Positions 47,650 to 56,440 of a stretch of DNA of 64,000 nt are shown here, piece after piece (the first letter of the stretch is position 1; each line of letters opens with the position of its first letter). Source of the DNA: Undibacterium_A arcticum. Lineage in GTDB: Bacteria; Pseudomonadota; Gammaproteobacteria; Burkholderiales; Burkholderiaceae_D. The DNA lies in the NCBI RefSeq assembly GCF_042660705.1, contig NZ_JBHSUQ010000001.1, one strand, 5' to 3'. The translations under genes were made by a program, and so were the position numbers. The notes beneath the pieces were generated by a model, which did no database searches, had not been told where the DNA came from, and saw only the letters and a list, made by a program, of their open reading frames with translations.

Positions 47650-47675
47650 ATTCTTGCCGCAGTCACACAGCAGCC

Positions 47676-48164
47676 ATGATCAAGCCTTACAAAATCCCCG
47701 AATCCGTCCTCGTCGTCATCCACACTTTTGACCTCGACGTGTTGCTGATCGAGCGCGCCGACAAGCCTGGCTATTGGCAGTCGGTGACCGGCTCGAAGGA
47801 CCGCCCGGACGAGCCGCTGCGCGAGACGGCGGTGCGCGAGGTGTTTGAAGAGACCGGCATTGTGGTCGGCGCCGATACGCAGCACGCGGTCGCAGCGGAC
47901 CAGCTGCGCGACTGGCGCCTGTCGAACGTCTATGAAATCTACCCGGTCTGGCGCCACCGCTACGCGCCCGGCGTGATCCACAATACCGAGCATGTATTCG
48001 GCCTGCTGGTGCCGCGCGACATTGCGATCACGCTGGCGCCGCTCGAGCATCTGCATTACATGTGGTTGCCGCATCGCGCAGCCGCCGATAAATGCTTTTC
48101 GGCATCGAACGCGGAGGCGATTCTGCAACTGCCGCGCCAGACCGGGCTGGGTTACCAGTCGTAA
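47676..48164 (+). CDS. nudB: Dihydroneopterin triphosphate diphosphatase
   Basis: NudB removes pyrophosphate from dihydroneopterin triphosphate in folate synthesis. The Nudix region reads VTGSKDRPDEPLRETAVREV then FEETGI, with the catalytic REVFEETG intact and one residue more than the classical box before its first Glu. YKIPESVLVVIHTFDLDVLL and HNTEHVFGLLVPR fit NudB of betaproteobacteria. Length 162. The gene follows the aspS terminator by only 26 bases, so its promoter must lie in or before the terminator. Confidence 0.88.
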   Translation: MIKPYKIPESVLVVIHTFDLDVLLIERADKPGYWQSVTGSKDRPDEPLRETAVREVFEETGIVVGADTQHAVAADQLRDWRLSNVYEIYPVWRHRYAPGVIHNTEHVFGLLVPRDIAITLAPLEHLHYMWLPHRAAADKCFSASNAEAILQLPRQTGLGYQS

Positions 48165-48206
48165 TTATGTTTCATTAATAAAAGAAATCCGTTTCAATTC
48201 CTGATT

Positions 48207-50075
48207 ATGAGCATTCATCCTCAAACCGACTGGCGCACAGTCTTATCTGACAGCACCTTGCTTGCACTGGCCGGTAACGCTGTATTCAGGCGCGGCCAGA
48301 CGTACGCCTGCAGCGGTGCAATTAGCGCGGCAGAGTTGTCCTATCCTGATGCCAGCATCACGCTTAAAGCGCAGGTACGCGGCACGCGGGCCTATACCGT
48401 TGAATTGAGTGTCGCTGCGGATGAACAGTTAGAAGGTGACTGCGATTGCCCACATGCCGAAGACGGCAATTTTTGCAAGCATCAGGTGGCGGTGGCCATG
48501 CAGCTACGCCAGTTATTGGAGGGGGCGGAGCTAACCATTGATCCCGAGGCGCAAAAAAAAGTTGCTGCGGCGAGCAAACGTGCACAAACCCAAGCCAGCA
48601 AGCGCGACGCCTTGCTCAAATTTCTACAAGAGCAAACCGCACAGACTTTGGCAGAACGTCTATGGCAGATTGCCGAACATGATCGCTACATCATGGCTGA
48701 CCTTAAAGCATGGTTTGCTTTAAGCGATGTCCGGCAAGATGGTAAATCACTCAAAACAGCGCTTTCCAATATTTTGAAGTCGCAAGGTTTTCTGGATTGG
48801 TATGCTTGCACGGCCTATGCACGGCGCGCCGAACAAATACTGCCGCTGCTGGAGAAAACGCTACAGAATGAACCGCTGTTAGCGCGTACTGGGTGCGAAC
48901 ATGCCTTGCGTTGCCTGTACAGGGTAGCGGAGCACGCAGACGATTCAAATGGGGAAATCGGCGGGGTGCTGGGTGCTGTCATGGACTTGTTGTTGCGCTC
49001 GCTCGAGGCTGTACCACCCACGGCCGCCTGGATAGAAAATTGGTTTGCACTGATGGACGCCGATCCATGGGGGCTGTGGAATGAAGCGGCGGTACTGGAA
49101 GCGGCAGGCCCTGCGCTGGTGCATGCCTATAGTGAAAAGGTGGCACAGGACTGGCAAAAATGGCAGGTAAGCCAGCCCAAGCAAGAAACTGGCAAGGCCA
49201 CTGCCAGCCGAGAAGCTGCTTATTTTTCCTATGACTACGTGCGCAGCACATTGCGGCGGCGTTACATGCAAGATCTACAGCGCCAAGGAGACGTCTTGGC
49301 AGTCATTGCATTGATGCAGGATAGTGCGCGTGAGAACCATGAACATCTGGAATTGATCAAGTACTGCGAGGATCAAAACAAGATGCGCGAAGCCTTGCAA
49401 TTTGCTCAGCAAGCCTACACCCGCTACCCAGATCATTTTGCTGTAGTGGATGCTCTGCTACGCTGCTATGACCGCGACGGCTGGGATAATGAAGCCTACG
49501 CGATACGCCGCAAGCAGTTGGAAAAATCTCCCACGGTAGCGAACTATCAAGCTGTCTTGAAGAATGCCAAAACAGCAGGATTGGATGTGGCGCTGGTGCG
49601 TGAAGGATTGTTTTTCTGGCAAATCCAGGAGGAGCAGCAAGCCTTAAAAAAACCAGCTTATCAACAGAGGCTGGCGCTTCCCAATAGCGACAACAAACGT
49701 GGTGGCAACGCCGGCCTGGTCGTGAGCGCCAGAGTAGGCTGGCTGTTGGCAGAAAATCGCGTTGAGGAAGCCTTGGCGCTGGTGCAAATCCCGAACCGCT
49801 GCGCACCGGAATTATTGCATGCCATTGCGAGCCGATTACCAAGTAGCGAGAATCAGCGCGCGGTGGTCTTGTTGCTACGCCTATTTGAGCACGCCATGCC
49901 CGGTGCTTCCACCCCCTACACGCAAGCACTCGATTTGATACGTGAAATCTTGCCGCGCATGCCGGATAGCGCACAATGGTTGAGCCAGCTACGCATGCAG
50001 TACAAGGCCAAAGAAATTTCATTAAAGGCTTGGCGGAACTGTGATGCCGTTCAGTTAAGAGAATTAATATTCTGA
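48207..50075 (+). CDS. SWIM zinc-finger protein
   Basis: The 622-residue protein has a SWIM finger DCDCPHAEDGNFCKHQVAVA (Cys79, Cys81, Cys90 and His92) after a beta-rich start. The rest is a long helical, repeat-like region (for example LQFAQQAYTRYPDHFAVVDA, LLRCYDRDGWDNEAYAIRRK) like tetratricopeptide arrays. SWIM proteins bind DNA or protein; some sit beside SNF2 helicases, but none is here. The G+C content is visibly lower than in aspS or the phospholipase genes around it, which suggests later arrival. No function can be given beyond zinc and partner binding. Confidence 0.85.
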   Translation: MSIHPQTDWRTVLSDSTLLALAGNAVFRRGQTYACSGAISAAELSYPDASITLKAQVRGTRAYTVELSVAADEQLEGDCDCPHAEDGNFCKHQVAVAMQLRQLLEGAELTIDPEAQKKVAAASKRAQTQASKRDALLKFLQEQTAQTLAERLWQIAEHDRYIMADLKAWFALSDVRQDGKSLKTALSNILKSQGFLDWYACTAYARRAEQILPLLEKTLQNEPLLARTGCEHALRCLYRVAEHADDSNGEIGGVLGAVMDLLLRSLEAVPPTAAWIENWFALMDADPWGLWNEAAVLEAAGPALVHAYSEKVAQDWQKWQVSQPKQETGKATASREAAYFSYDYVRSTLRRRYMQDLQRQGDVLAVIALMQDSARENHEHLELIKYCEDQNKMREALQFAQQAYTRYPDHFAVVDALLRCYDRDGWDNEAYAIRRKQLEKSPTVANYQAVLKNAKTAGLDVALVREGLFFWQIQEEQQALKKPAYQQRLALPNSDNKRGGNAGLVVSARVGWLLAENRVEEALALVQIPNRCAPELLHAIASRLPSSENQRAVVLLLRLFEHAMPGASTPYTQALDLIREILPRMPDSAQWLSQLRMQYKAKEISLKAWRNCDAVQLRELIF

Positions 50076-50456
50076 CATTGTTACGAAAGGCAATGCTGAT
50101 TAAATCCACCGATTATGCGCAATGTGCAGATAGTAGAGCCCGTTGACAGACCCAAACCGGTCATTTTTGCGCGGCGCCGCCTGCCGAACCACGATATGTT
50201 GATTGCTAAGAAAGAATATACTGGGCCGTGTATATTTCAAGATCGCGTTAAAACAAGGAGGTTTCAGCAATTTTTTCCATATACTCCAGGTGACGACTTC
50301 GTCAGATCTACACAACGCGCCCCGCGCAGTGCTGGCGGTTTTGCCGTCACAGCGCTCGAACCGGGGTGCGACCAGACCCGCGAACGGCTCCGCCTATCGC
50401 GGCGCCGATACCGATAGCCGCAGCGGCGTGACGCAGCTTTCACTACAATCGAGTCT
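50076..50456. other. Intergenic stretch with palindrome
   Basis: No supported gene. It contains the palindrome ATATACTGGG/CCGTGTATAT at 50216-50235. The right half is G+C rich and should carry the promoter of the YbhP-like gene at 50457. Confidence 0.4.
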
Positions 50457-51254
50457 ATGAAACTGCGTATCGCTACCTACAACATCCACAAGGGCATGTC
50501 CTCATTCGGCAGCCGTCCGCGCATCCATGCGCTGAAGCAGGCCATGACGTCGATGCATGCCGACGTATTGTTCTTGCAGGAGGTGCAGGGCCGCCACGAC
50601 CTGCTGGCCGCGCGTCACACGACGCATTGGCCGGAGCAGGCGCAGCACGAATTCCTGGCCGGCGATTCGCATCATTCGGCGTACGGGATGAACGCGGTGT
50701 ACGACCATGGGCACCACGGCAATGCGCTGCTCAGCTGCTTTCCGATCGCGACCGCCCGCAATCAGGACGTGTCTGACCATGCCTATGAGGCGCGCGGTAT
50801 CCTGCATTGCGTGGTGCAGGTGGCGCAAGTCGAGGTGCATTGTTATGTCATACATCTCGGCTTGTTTGCCGGCAGCCGTAAACGTCAGACCGAAGCGTTG
50901 ATCGACGCGGTCGGCGGTTCGGCACCGGCGGATGCGCCCTTGATCATCGCCGGCGATTTCAACGACTGGGGCAACCACCTGGGCGAATCGCTACGCTTGC
51001 AGCTGGGCGTGACTGAAGTGTTCGACGACACGCTGGCGCCGCGCAGCCTCTCTGGCTACCTGCGCCGGCTGAGCGGGCGCGGACCGGCCAAGATCAAGCC
51101 GGCGCGCACCTTCCCGGCGGCGTTGCCGTGTTTGCGGCTGGATCGCATTTATGTGCGCGGCTTCGCGGTAGAATCGGCGCAGGTGCTGCACGGCGCACTG
51201 TGGGCCAAACTGTCGGATCACGCGCCGATCGTCGCGACCCTGAAGTTGCGCTGA
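50457..51254 (+). CDS. Endonuclease/exonuclease/phosphatase family protein (YbhP-like)
   Basis: The 265-residue protein shows the EEP fold's catalytic steps: LRIATYNIHKGMSSFG with the metal-region Asn, VLFLQEVQGRH with the catalytic Glu, IIAGDFNDWGNH with Asp and Asn, and the closing LSDHAPIVATL. It lies 67 bases upstream of a cardiolipin synthase gene, the same pairing as ybhP-ybhO (clsB) in E. coli. That makes a role in phospholipid metabolism more likely than DNA cleavage. No signal peptide is evident. Confidence 0.88.
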   Translation: MKLRIATYNIHKGMSSFGSRPRIHALKQAMTSMHADVLFLQEVQGRHDLLAARHTTHWPEQAQHEFLAGDSHHSAYGMNAVYDHGHHGNALLSCFPIATARNQDVSDHAYEARGILHCVVQVAQVEVHCYVIHLGLFAGSRKRQTEALIDAVGGSAPADAPLIIAGDFNDWGNHLGESLRLQLGVTEVFDDTLAPRSLSGYLRRLSGRGPAKIKPARTFPAALPCLRLDRIYVRGFAVESAQVLHGALWAKLSDHAPIVATLKLR

Positions 51255-51321
51255 CCGGGCCAGCTCGTCGGCCCGCACCATCCGCTACCCGTTCCTATTC
51301 AATCGAGGTGAATGTCGTTCT

Positions 51322-52482
51322 ATGCGTTCGGTCAACTATATCGCCAAAAACAACCTGACCCTGCTGCATGGCGGCGCCGAATTCTTCCCGGCGCTGCTGG
51401 CCGCGATCGATGCCGCGACTTCCGAGATTTATCTTGAAACCTATATCTTTGCCACCGACGACATCGGCGGCGCGATCAAGTCGGCGTTAAAGCGCGCCGC
51501 GGAGCGCGGCGTCACGGTGCGGCTGATCACCGACTGGCACGGCACCGGCCGGCGCCGGGTCAACGCGCTGCGGCTCGATTGCCACGGTGGCGGCGTCCAG
51601 CATCGTTCCTTCAATCCATGGTTCCGGCGCGGCGTGGCGCGCTCGCATCGTAAGATCTGCGTGGTCGATCGCAGCGTCGCCTTCGTCGGCGGTCTGAATA
51701 TCAACGATGATCTGCTTGACGATGCGACGGCGACCCCGCTGGCGGCGCCGCGCTGGGATTTCGCGGTGATGGTGAGCGGGCCGCTGGTCGATGTGATCCA
51801 GCGCGAGGTCGAGGCGCAGTGGGCGCGACTGGGCAAGCTCGATCTGGTATCGCGTATCGAGTTGTACAAGGAGTTGCGCGCGACCGCCAAAATCGCGTCG
51901 CGCGATCCGGCGCTGGCTGGCCTGGTGGTGCGCGACAACCTGCGCAATCGCCGCACCATCCAGCGCGCGTATCTGCAGGCGCTGGGCAACGCGCGCAAGA
52001 GCGTGCTGCTGGCCAATCCTTATTTCGCGCCCGGTCGCAAGTTGCGTAATGCGCTGGCATCGGCCGCCGCGCGCGGTGTCGACGTGACCTTGCTGATCGG
52101 GGTCGGCCAGTTCCCGCTACAGGATTCGGTGGCGCATTCGTTCTATCCGAAACTGCTGAAAAGCGGTGTCAAAGTGGTCGAATATCGCAAGACCCAGCTG
52201 CACGCGAAGATCGCGGTGGTGGACGACGTCTGGGCCACGGTCGGCTCCAGCAACTACGATGGCCTGAGCCTGTTCGTCAATCAGGAAGCCAACGTGGTGA
52301 TCAAGGACGCGGCGTTTTCGAGAATTTTGCGCCAGAAAATCGAGCACGGCATCAGCGAAGGGATCCCGGTACGGCTGGAGGATTTTGCCAATATCCCGTG
52401 GTTCAAACGGGTCTGGTACGGCATCAGCTACCTGATTTACAAGAGCATCATGCGCGTGGTCACGCTGGGTGGCTATACCTAG
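51322..52482 (+). CDS. clsB: Cardiolipin synthase B-type phospholipase D protein
   Basis: The 386-residue protein has two HKD motifs, SHRKICVVDRSVAFVGG (His109, Lys111, Asp116) and LHAKIAVVDDVWATVGSSN (near 290), and so can transfer phosphatidyl groups to make cardiolipin or related lipids. It lacks the two N-terminal membrane segments of ClsA, as ClsB does; a C-terminal hydrophobic stretch (WYGISYLIYKSIMRVV) may attach it to the membrane. The gene follows the YbhP-like gene in one transcript group. The GntR gene is convergent after it. Confidence 0.9.
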   Translation: MRSVNYIAKNNLTLLHGGAEFFPALLAAIDAATSEIYLETYIFATDDIGGAIKSALKRAAERGVTVRLITDWHGTGRRRVNALRLDCHGGGVQHRSFNPWFRRGVARSHRKICVVDRSVAFVGGLNINDDLLDDATATPLAAPRWDFAVMVSGPLVDVIQREVEAQWARLGKLDLVSRIELYKELRATAKIASRDPALAGLVVRDNLRNRRTIQRAYLQALGNARKSVLLANPYFAPGRKLRNALASAAARGVDVTLLIGVGQFPLQDSVAHSFYPKLLKSGVKVVEYRKTQLHAKIAVVDDVWATVGSSNYDGLSLFVNQEANVVIKDAAFSRILRQKIEHGISEGIPVRLEDFANIPWFKRVWYGISYLIYKSIMRVVTLGGYT

Positions 52483-52558
52483 TACAACATGGCGCAAGTC
52501 GGATCGCCTGATCGCGCCAGCGCAGCGGCGGCCGGCGCCAGTTCTGGATGCCGCGCTG

Positions 52559-53212
52559 TCAGTTCTCCAGTTTGGGGAGGGAAGCGATCAAATCTGCAAA
52601 CCTCTGTCCCTGAATCAGGATGTGGTGGCGCAGCAGCTCGGCGGTCCGCTCGCCGTCGCCATCGAGAATCGCCTGCACCACGTCTTCATGCTCGCCGTAA
52701 GAAGTGCCGACCCGGTCGCGCACGCGCAGTTGTAGCCGGCGGTACAAGCGCAGGCGCCGATGCAGCTTGCTGGCCTGCTCTGCCAGGAAACTGTTGTGGC
52801 TGCCGGCATAGATCAGGCCGTGAAAAATTTCATTCTTGTAAAAATAGCCGTCAGGGTCGGCCGCATCGCGGGCCTCCTTGCAGGCCTGATGCGCGGCTAG
52901 CAGGGTCGCCTGTTCGGCCGGCGTCATCCTGCGCGCAGCCAGGCGTCCGCACATCGCTTCAAATTCCGCCATCACTTCAAACATTTCCACCAGCAGTTGC
53001 GGACCTATCCTGGTCACCAGCGCGCCGCGCCGCGGGCGCATTTCGACGACGCCCATGGAGGACAGTTGTATCAACGCCTCGCGTATCGGCGTGCGCGATA
53101 CGTTGAATTGCGCCGCGAGCTCGGTCTCGTCCAGATGTTGCCCCGGCTGCAGCTGCCCGACGGCAATCATTTCCTCGATTTCTTCTCGCAGGGTTTCAGA
53201 ACGATTTTTCAT
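52559..53212 (-). CDS. GntR-family regulator, FCD subfamily, probable repressor of the malonate operon
   Basis: The 217-residue protein has an N-terminal winged helix (LDETELAAQFNVSRTPIREA) and a helical FCD ligand domain (EMFEVMAEFEAMCGRLAARR, NEIFHGLIYAGSHNSFLAEQ) with the conserved Asp/His positions that bind metal and small acids. It is transcribed away from the TRAP-mdc cluster across about 280 A+T-rich bases. In Acinetobacter the GntR protein MdcY represses a malonate decarboxylase operon, so the same job is inferred, probably with malonate or a derivative as inducer. I prefer the ATG at 53212; one at 53224 is also open. Confidence 0.88.
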   Translation of the reverse strand: MKNRSETLREEIEEMIAVGQLQPGQHLDETELAAQFNVSRTPIREALIQLSSMGVVEMRPRRGALVTRIGPQLLVEMFEVMAEFEAMCGRLAARRMTPAEQATLLAAHQACKEARDAADPDGYFYKNEIFHGLIYAGSHNSFLAEQASKLHRRLRLYRRLQLRVRDRVGTSYGEHEDVVQAILDGDGERTAELLRHHILIQGQRFADLIASLPKLEN

Positions 53213-53224
53213 GTTTTGGCGCAC

Positions 53225-53495
53225 CTATTTCGCTGATTACGCGTGGGTTGTTGATTGACAGGTAAGGTCATTTTACCACTTGCATATAATTTTATTGACA
53301 TTGCATGCATATTATAAGATCTTGTATACATAAATAAAAAATGAGCATATCGAAAAGTAATGTTCGCAAACTTTCAGCCCCGTTTTTGCTGTTCCGAGAC
53401 CCGTCACTGTTGCTCATGAATAATTCTTCATGTCTACAAGCCGGCTTTCCGTCCAGAAAAATCTTGGTGTTTGTTCCAATCCTCAGGAGACCAGC
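53225..53495. promoter_or_regulatory. Divergent control region of the GntR gene and TRAP-mdc cluster
   Basis: An A+T-rich tract at 53270-53345 holds TTGACA at 53295-53300 and the dyad TTGTATACAT at 53322-53331, plus related TTGCATATAA and TTGCATGCAT words. The dyad is close to ATTGTATACAAT, which I recall as the MdcY operator in Acinetobacter. It is the best candidate operator for the adjacent FCD regulator. The 150 bases after it would form the leader of the dctP transcript. Confidence 0.55.
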
Positions 53496-54524
53496 ATGTC
53501 CATGTTGAAAAGAAGATCCGTTCTCGGCGCCTTGACCGTCGCGCCCTTGTTGTCGGCACTGTCGCCGATTGCGGCCTGGGCCCAAGCGACCGTGCTCAAA
53601 ATTTCGCATCAATTCCCGGGTGGCACGCTGGAAGAGGGCGACTTCCGCGACCGCCTGTGCCGCATGTTTGCGGCAGAAGTGCAAAAGCGCACCAAGGGCG
53701 CGCTCAAGTTCGAAATCTATCCCGGCTCGTCGCTGATGAAGACCAATGCGCAGTTCTCGGCAATGCGCAAAGGCGCGCTCGATCTGTCGCTGGTGCCGCT
53801 GTCCTACGCCGGCGGCGAGGTGCCGGAGGTCAACATCGGCCTGATGCCCGGTCTGGTGCCTTCGTATGAGGTCGGTGCCGCCTGGAAGAATGCGGAAGTC
53901 GGCAAGGAGCTGAACCGGCTGTTGCTGGACAAGGGCATCGTCGTGGTGAGCTGGATCTGGCAGGCTGGCGGGGTCGCCTCGCGCACCAAAGCGGTGGTCG
54001 ATCCGGATGACGTCAAGGGCATGAAGATCCGCGGTGGTTCGCGCGAGGTGGACCTGGTGCTGAAGGCGGCCGGCGCCGCGGTGGTCTCGCTGCCGTCCAA
54101 CGAGATTTACGCAGCGATGCAAACCGGCGCCATGGATGCGGCGATGACGTCGTCCACCTCGCTGATGTCGTTCCGGCTGGAAGAAGTGTCGAAATATCTG
54201 ACTAGCGGCCGCGGCCAAAGCTACTGGTACATGTTTGAGCCACTGATGATGTCGAAGGCAATCTTCGACAAACTCAGCAAGGAGCAGCAGGCCACGATCA
54301 TGGCGGTCGGCGCCGAGCTCGAAGCGTTTGCGACCAAGGCTGCCAAGCAGGACGATGCGCTGGTCGCCACCGTGTACGAGAAGAAGGGCGCGAAAGTGGT
54401 CGACCTGAATGCAGCGACCGTCAAAAAGTGGCAGGCGATTGCCAAAGCCACGGCCTGGAAGGATTACGCAGACAGAAACGAGAGCTGCGCCAAATTGATG
54501 AAAATGGCGGAGAAGCTGTTATGA
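53496..54524 (+). CDS. dctP: TRAP transporter solute-binding protein (DctP family), probable malonate binder
   Basis: The protein begins with a twin-arginine-like or Sec signal (LKRRSVLGALTVAPLLSAL then AAWAQA), and the mature part follows the DctP fold: LKISHQFPGGTLEEGDFRDR, LKFEIYPGSSLMKTNAQFSA, DPDDVKGMKIRGGSREVDLV with the carboxylate-binding Arg, and SLPSNEIYAAMQTGAMDAA. About 342 residues. It would capture a dicarboxylate in the periplasm for the membrane partners encoded next. Malonate is inferred from the mdc genes. The ATG at 53496 has CAGGAGA upstream; the stop overlaps the next gene (ATGA). Confidence 0.92.
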   Translation: MSMLKRRSVLGALTVAPLLSALSPIAAWAQATVLKISHQFPGGTLEEGDFRDRLCRMFAAEVQKRTKGALKFEIYPGSSLMKTNAQFSAMRKGALDLSLVPLSYAGGEVPEVNIGLMPGLVPSYEVGAAWKNAEVGKELNRLLLDKGIVVVSWIWQAGGVASRTKAVVDPDDVKGMKIRGGSREVDLVLKAAGAAVVSLPSNEIYAAMQTGAMDAAMTSSTSLMSFRLEEVSKYLTSGRGQSYWYMFEPLMMSKAIFDKLSKEQQATIMAVGAELEAFATKAAKQDDALVATVYEKKGAKVVDLNAATVKKWQAIAKATAWKDYADRNESCAKLMKMAEKLL

Positions 54525-55096
54525 GCCATGGTTTTGAACTGGAGCCGCCCAAGGGACCGCCGATCCCCGATAACCCGGCGGTCGCCGCGATCGCGCGGGT
54601 GTTGAATGCGATCAATGAACTCATCGTCAAGGTCTCGATGGTCGCGATGTTATTGACGGCACTGGTGCTGACCTATTCGGTCGTGATGCGCTACCTGTTC
54701 AAGGTGCCGACCGACTGGCAGGATGAGGCGTCGGTGTTCATGCTGATCGGCGTGTCGTTTTTTTCTGGGGCCTACGTGCAGTCGTACCGGGGGCATATCG
54801 GGATCGAGTTCTTGTCAACCGTGTTGCCGCCGTCGGTCAATCGGGTCCGCTTGATCATGGTCGACGTGGTCAGCGGCGCCTTCTGTGCGTTCTTCTCATG
54901 GAAATCCTGGACCCTGTTTCACGAAGCCTGGGTCGATGGACAGACCACCACCTCGACCTTTGCGCCACCGCTGTGGATTCCCTACGGCATGATGGCGCTG
55001 GGCATGAGCTTGCTGTCGCTGCAGATCCTGACGCAAGTGCTGGCCGCCATCACGGTTTCCAAAGTCGCTCCAGTCGCCGCAGGGAGGCCCGCATGA
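54521..55096 (+). CDS. dctQ: TRAP transporter small membrane subunit (DctQ family)
   Basis: This 191-residue protein has four hydrophobic segments (VSMVAMLLTALVLTYSVVM, VFMLIGVSFFSGAYVQS, LIMVDVVSGAFCAFFSW, IPYGMMALGMSLLSLQIL) and the DctQ hallmark MRYLFKVPTDWQDEASVFML. It forms the membrane unit with DctM. The start overlaps the dctP stop, and its stop overlaps the dctM start, both as ATGA, so all three are translationally coupled. Confidence 0.92.
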   Translation: MSHGFELEPPKGPPIPDNPAVAAIARVLNAINELIVKVSMVAMLLTALVLTYSVVMRYLFKVPTDWQDEASVFMLIGVSFFSGAYVQSYRGHIGIEFLSTVLPPSVNRVRLIMVDVVSGAFCAFFSWKSWTLFHEAWVDGQTTTSTFAPPLWIPYGMMALGMSLLSLQILTQVLAAITVSKVAPVAAGRPA

Positions 55097-56440
55097 GTCC
55101 GCTGACCCTGGGTGTGCTGTATGGCGTGGTGACCTTGCTGGTGATGTTCTCCGGGATGTCGATCGCCTTTGCGCTCGGTGTAGTGGCGACCGGCTTCATG
55201 TATTTTTTCATGCCGGCGGCGTCGCTCGATACGATCACGCAAAACGTGTATGAAGAGATGGCGTCGATTACCCTGCTGTCGATCCCGCTATTCATTCTGA
55301 AGGGTGCAGCGATCGGCAAGTCGCCGGCCGGGCGCGACCTGTATTCGGCAATCCATGCGTGGCTGCACAAGGTGCCCGGCGGCTTGGGCATCGCCAACGT
55401 GTTTGCCTGCGCGATGTTCGCGGCGATGGCGGGTTCGTCGCCCGCGACCTGCTCCGCGATCGGTTCGGCCGGGATTCCGGAAATGCGCCGGCGCGGTTAT
55501 TCGCCGGGCTTCGCGGCCGGGATCATCGCGGCCGGTGGCACCCTCGGGATCTTGCTGCCGCCGTCGATCACGATGATCCTGTATGCGGTGGCATCCGAGC
55601 AGTCGCTGGGCCGCCTGTTCCTGGCCGGCATCGGCCCCGGCTTGCTGCTGGTGGTGCTGTTCTCCGGCTACGCGGTCTATCGCGCGCGGCACGAGTACCA
55701 GCTGGCGTTGGCCGCTTACCAGCAGGGCGGCGTGAAGTCAGCCTATCTGGATGAAGAGCACTTCACGCTGCGGCAAAAAGTCGAGATGTTGCCACGCGTG
55801 CTGCCCTTCGTGATTCTGCTGATCGGTGTGATGGTCGCCTTGTATGGCGGGTACGCGACACCGTCCGAGACCGCCGGTCTGGGCGCGTTGCTGGCGATGG
55901 TGCTGATCGCGATCGTGTACCGCGTCTGGCGGCCCAAGGACATCGCACCGTTCATCGCGTCGACCATCAAGGAGTCGACCATGCTGCTGTTCATCATCGG
56001 CATGTCGCTGCTGTATTCGTATGTGATGAGCTATCTGCACATCAGCCAGTCGGCGGCGCAGTTTGTGGTCGATTTGCATCTGAGTAAATGGCTGTTGCTG
56101 AGCGTGATCCTGATGATGGTGGTGGTGTTCGGCTTCTTCCTGCCGCCGGTATCGATCATCCTGATGATGTGCCCGATCATCTTGCCGCCGCTGAGAGCAG
56201 CGGGATTTGACCTGATCTGGTTTGGCGTGGTGATGACGATCGTGATGGAGATGGGCCTGATTCATCCGCCGGTCGGCCTGAATATTTGTGATCAAGAATA
56301 TCGCGTCCGATATTCCGCTGCGGGACATCGTGATGGGGGTGCTGCCGTTTCTGTTGTTGATGCTGGTCGCGGTGATCCTGTTGTGCCTGATGCCGCAAAT
56401 CGCAACGGCGTTTCCTGATGCCTTGATGGGGGTGAAGTAA
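55093..56440 (+). CDS. dctM: TRAP transporter large permease (DctM family), frame broken at a T run
   Basis: DctM carries the sodium-driven transport path. The protein has about 12 membrane segments, with typical AAMAGSSPATCSAIGSAGIP, GTLGILLPPSITMILYAVAS and VMEMGLIHPPVGLNI. At 56285-56287 the frame is lost: AATATTTGTGATC would read N-I-F-V-I-K-N-I-A with TTTTT, and the continuation ends in a final membrane segment at the TAA at 56438-56440, directly before mdcA. Corrected length is 449 residues, normal. As written, the frame runs on to 56418 with a nonsense tail lacking the last segment. Confidence 0.9.
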
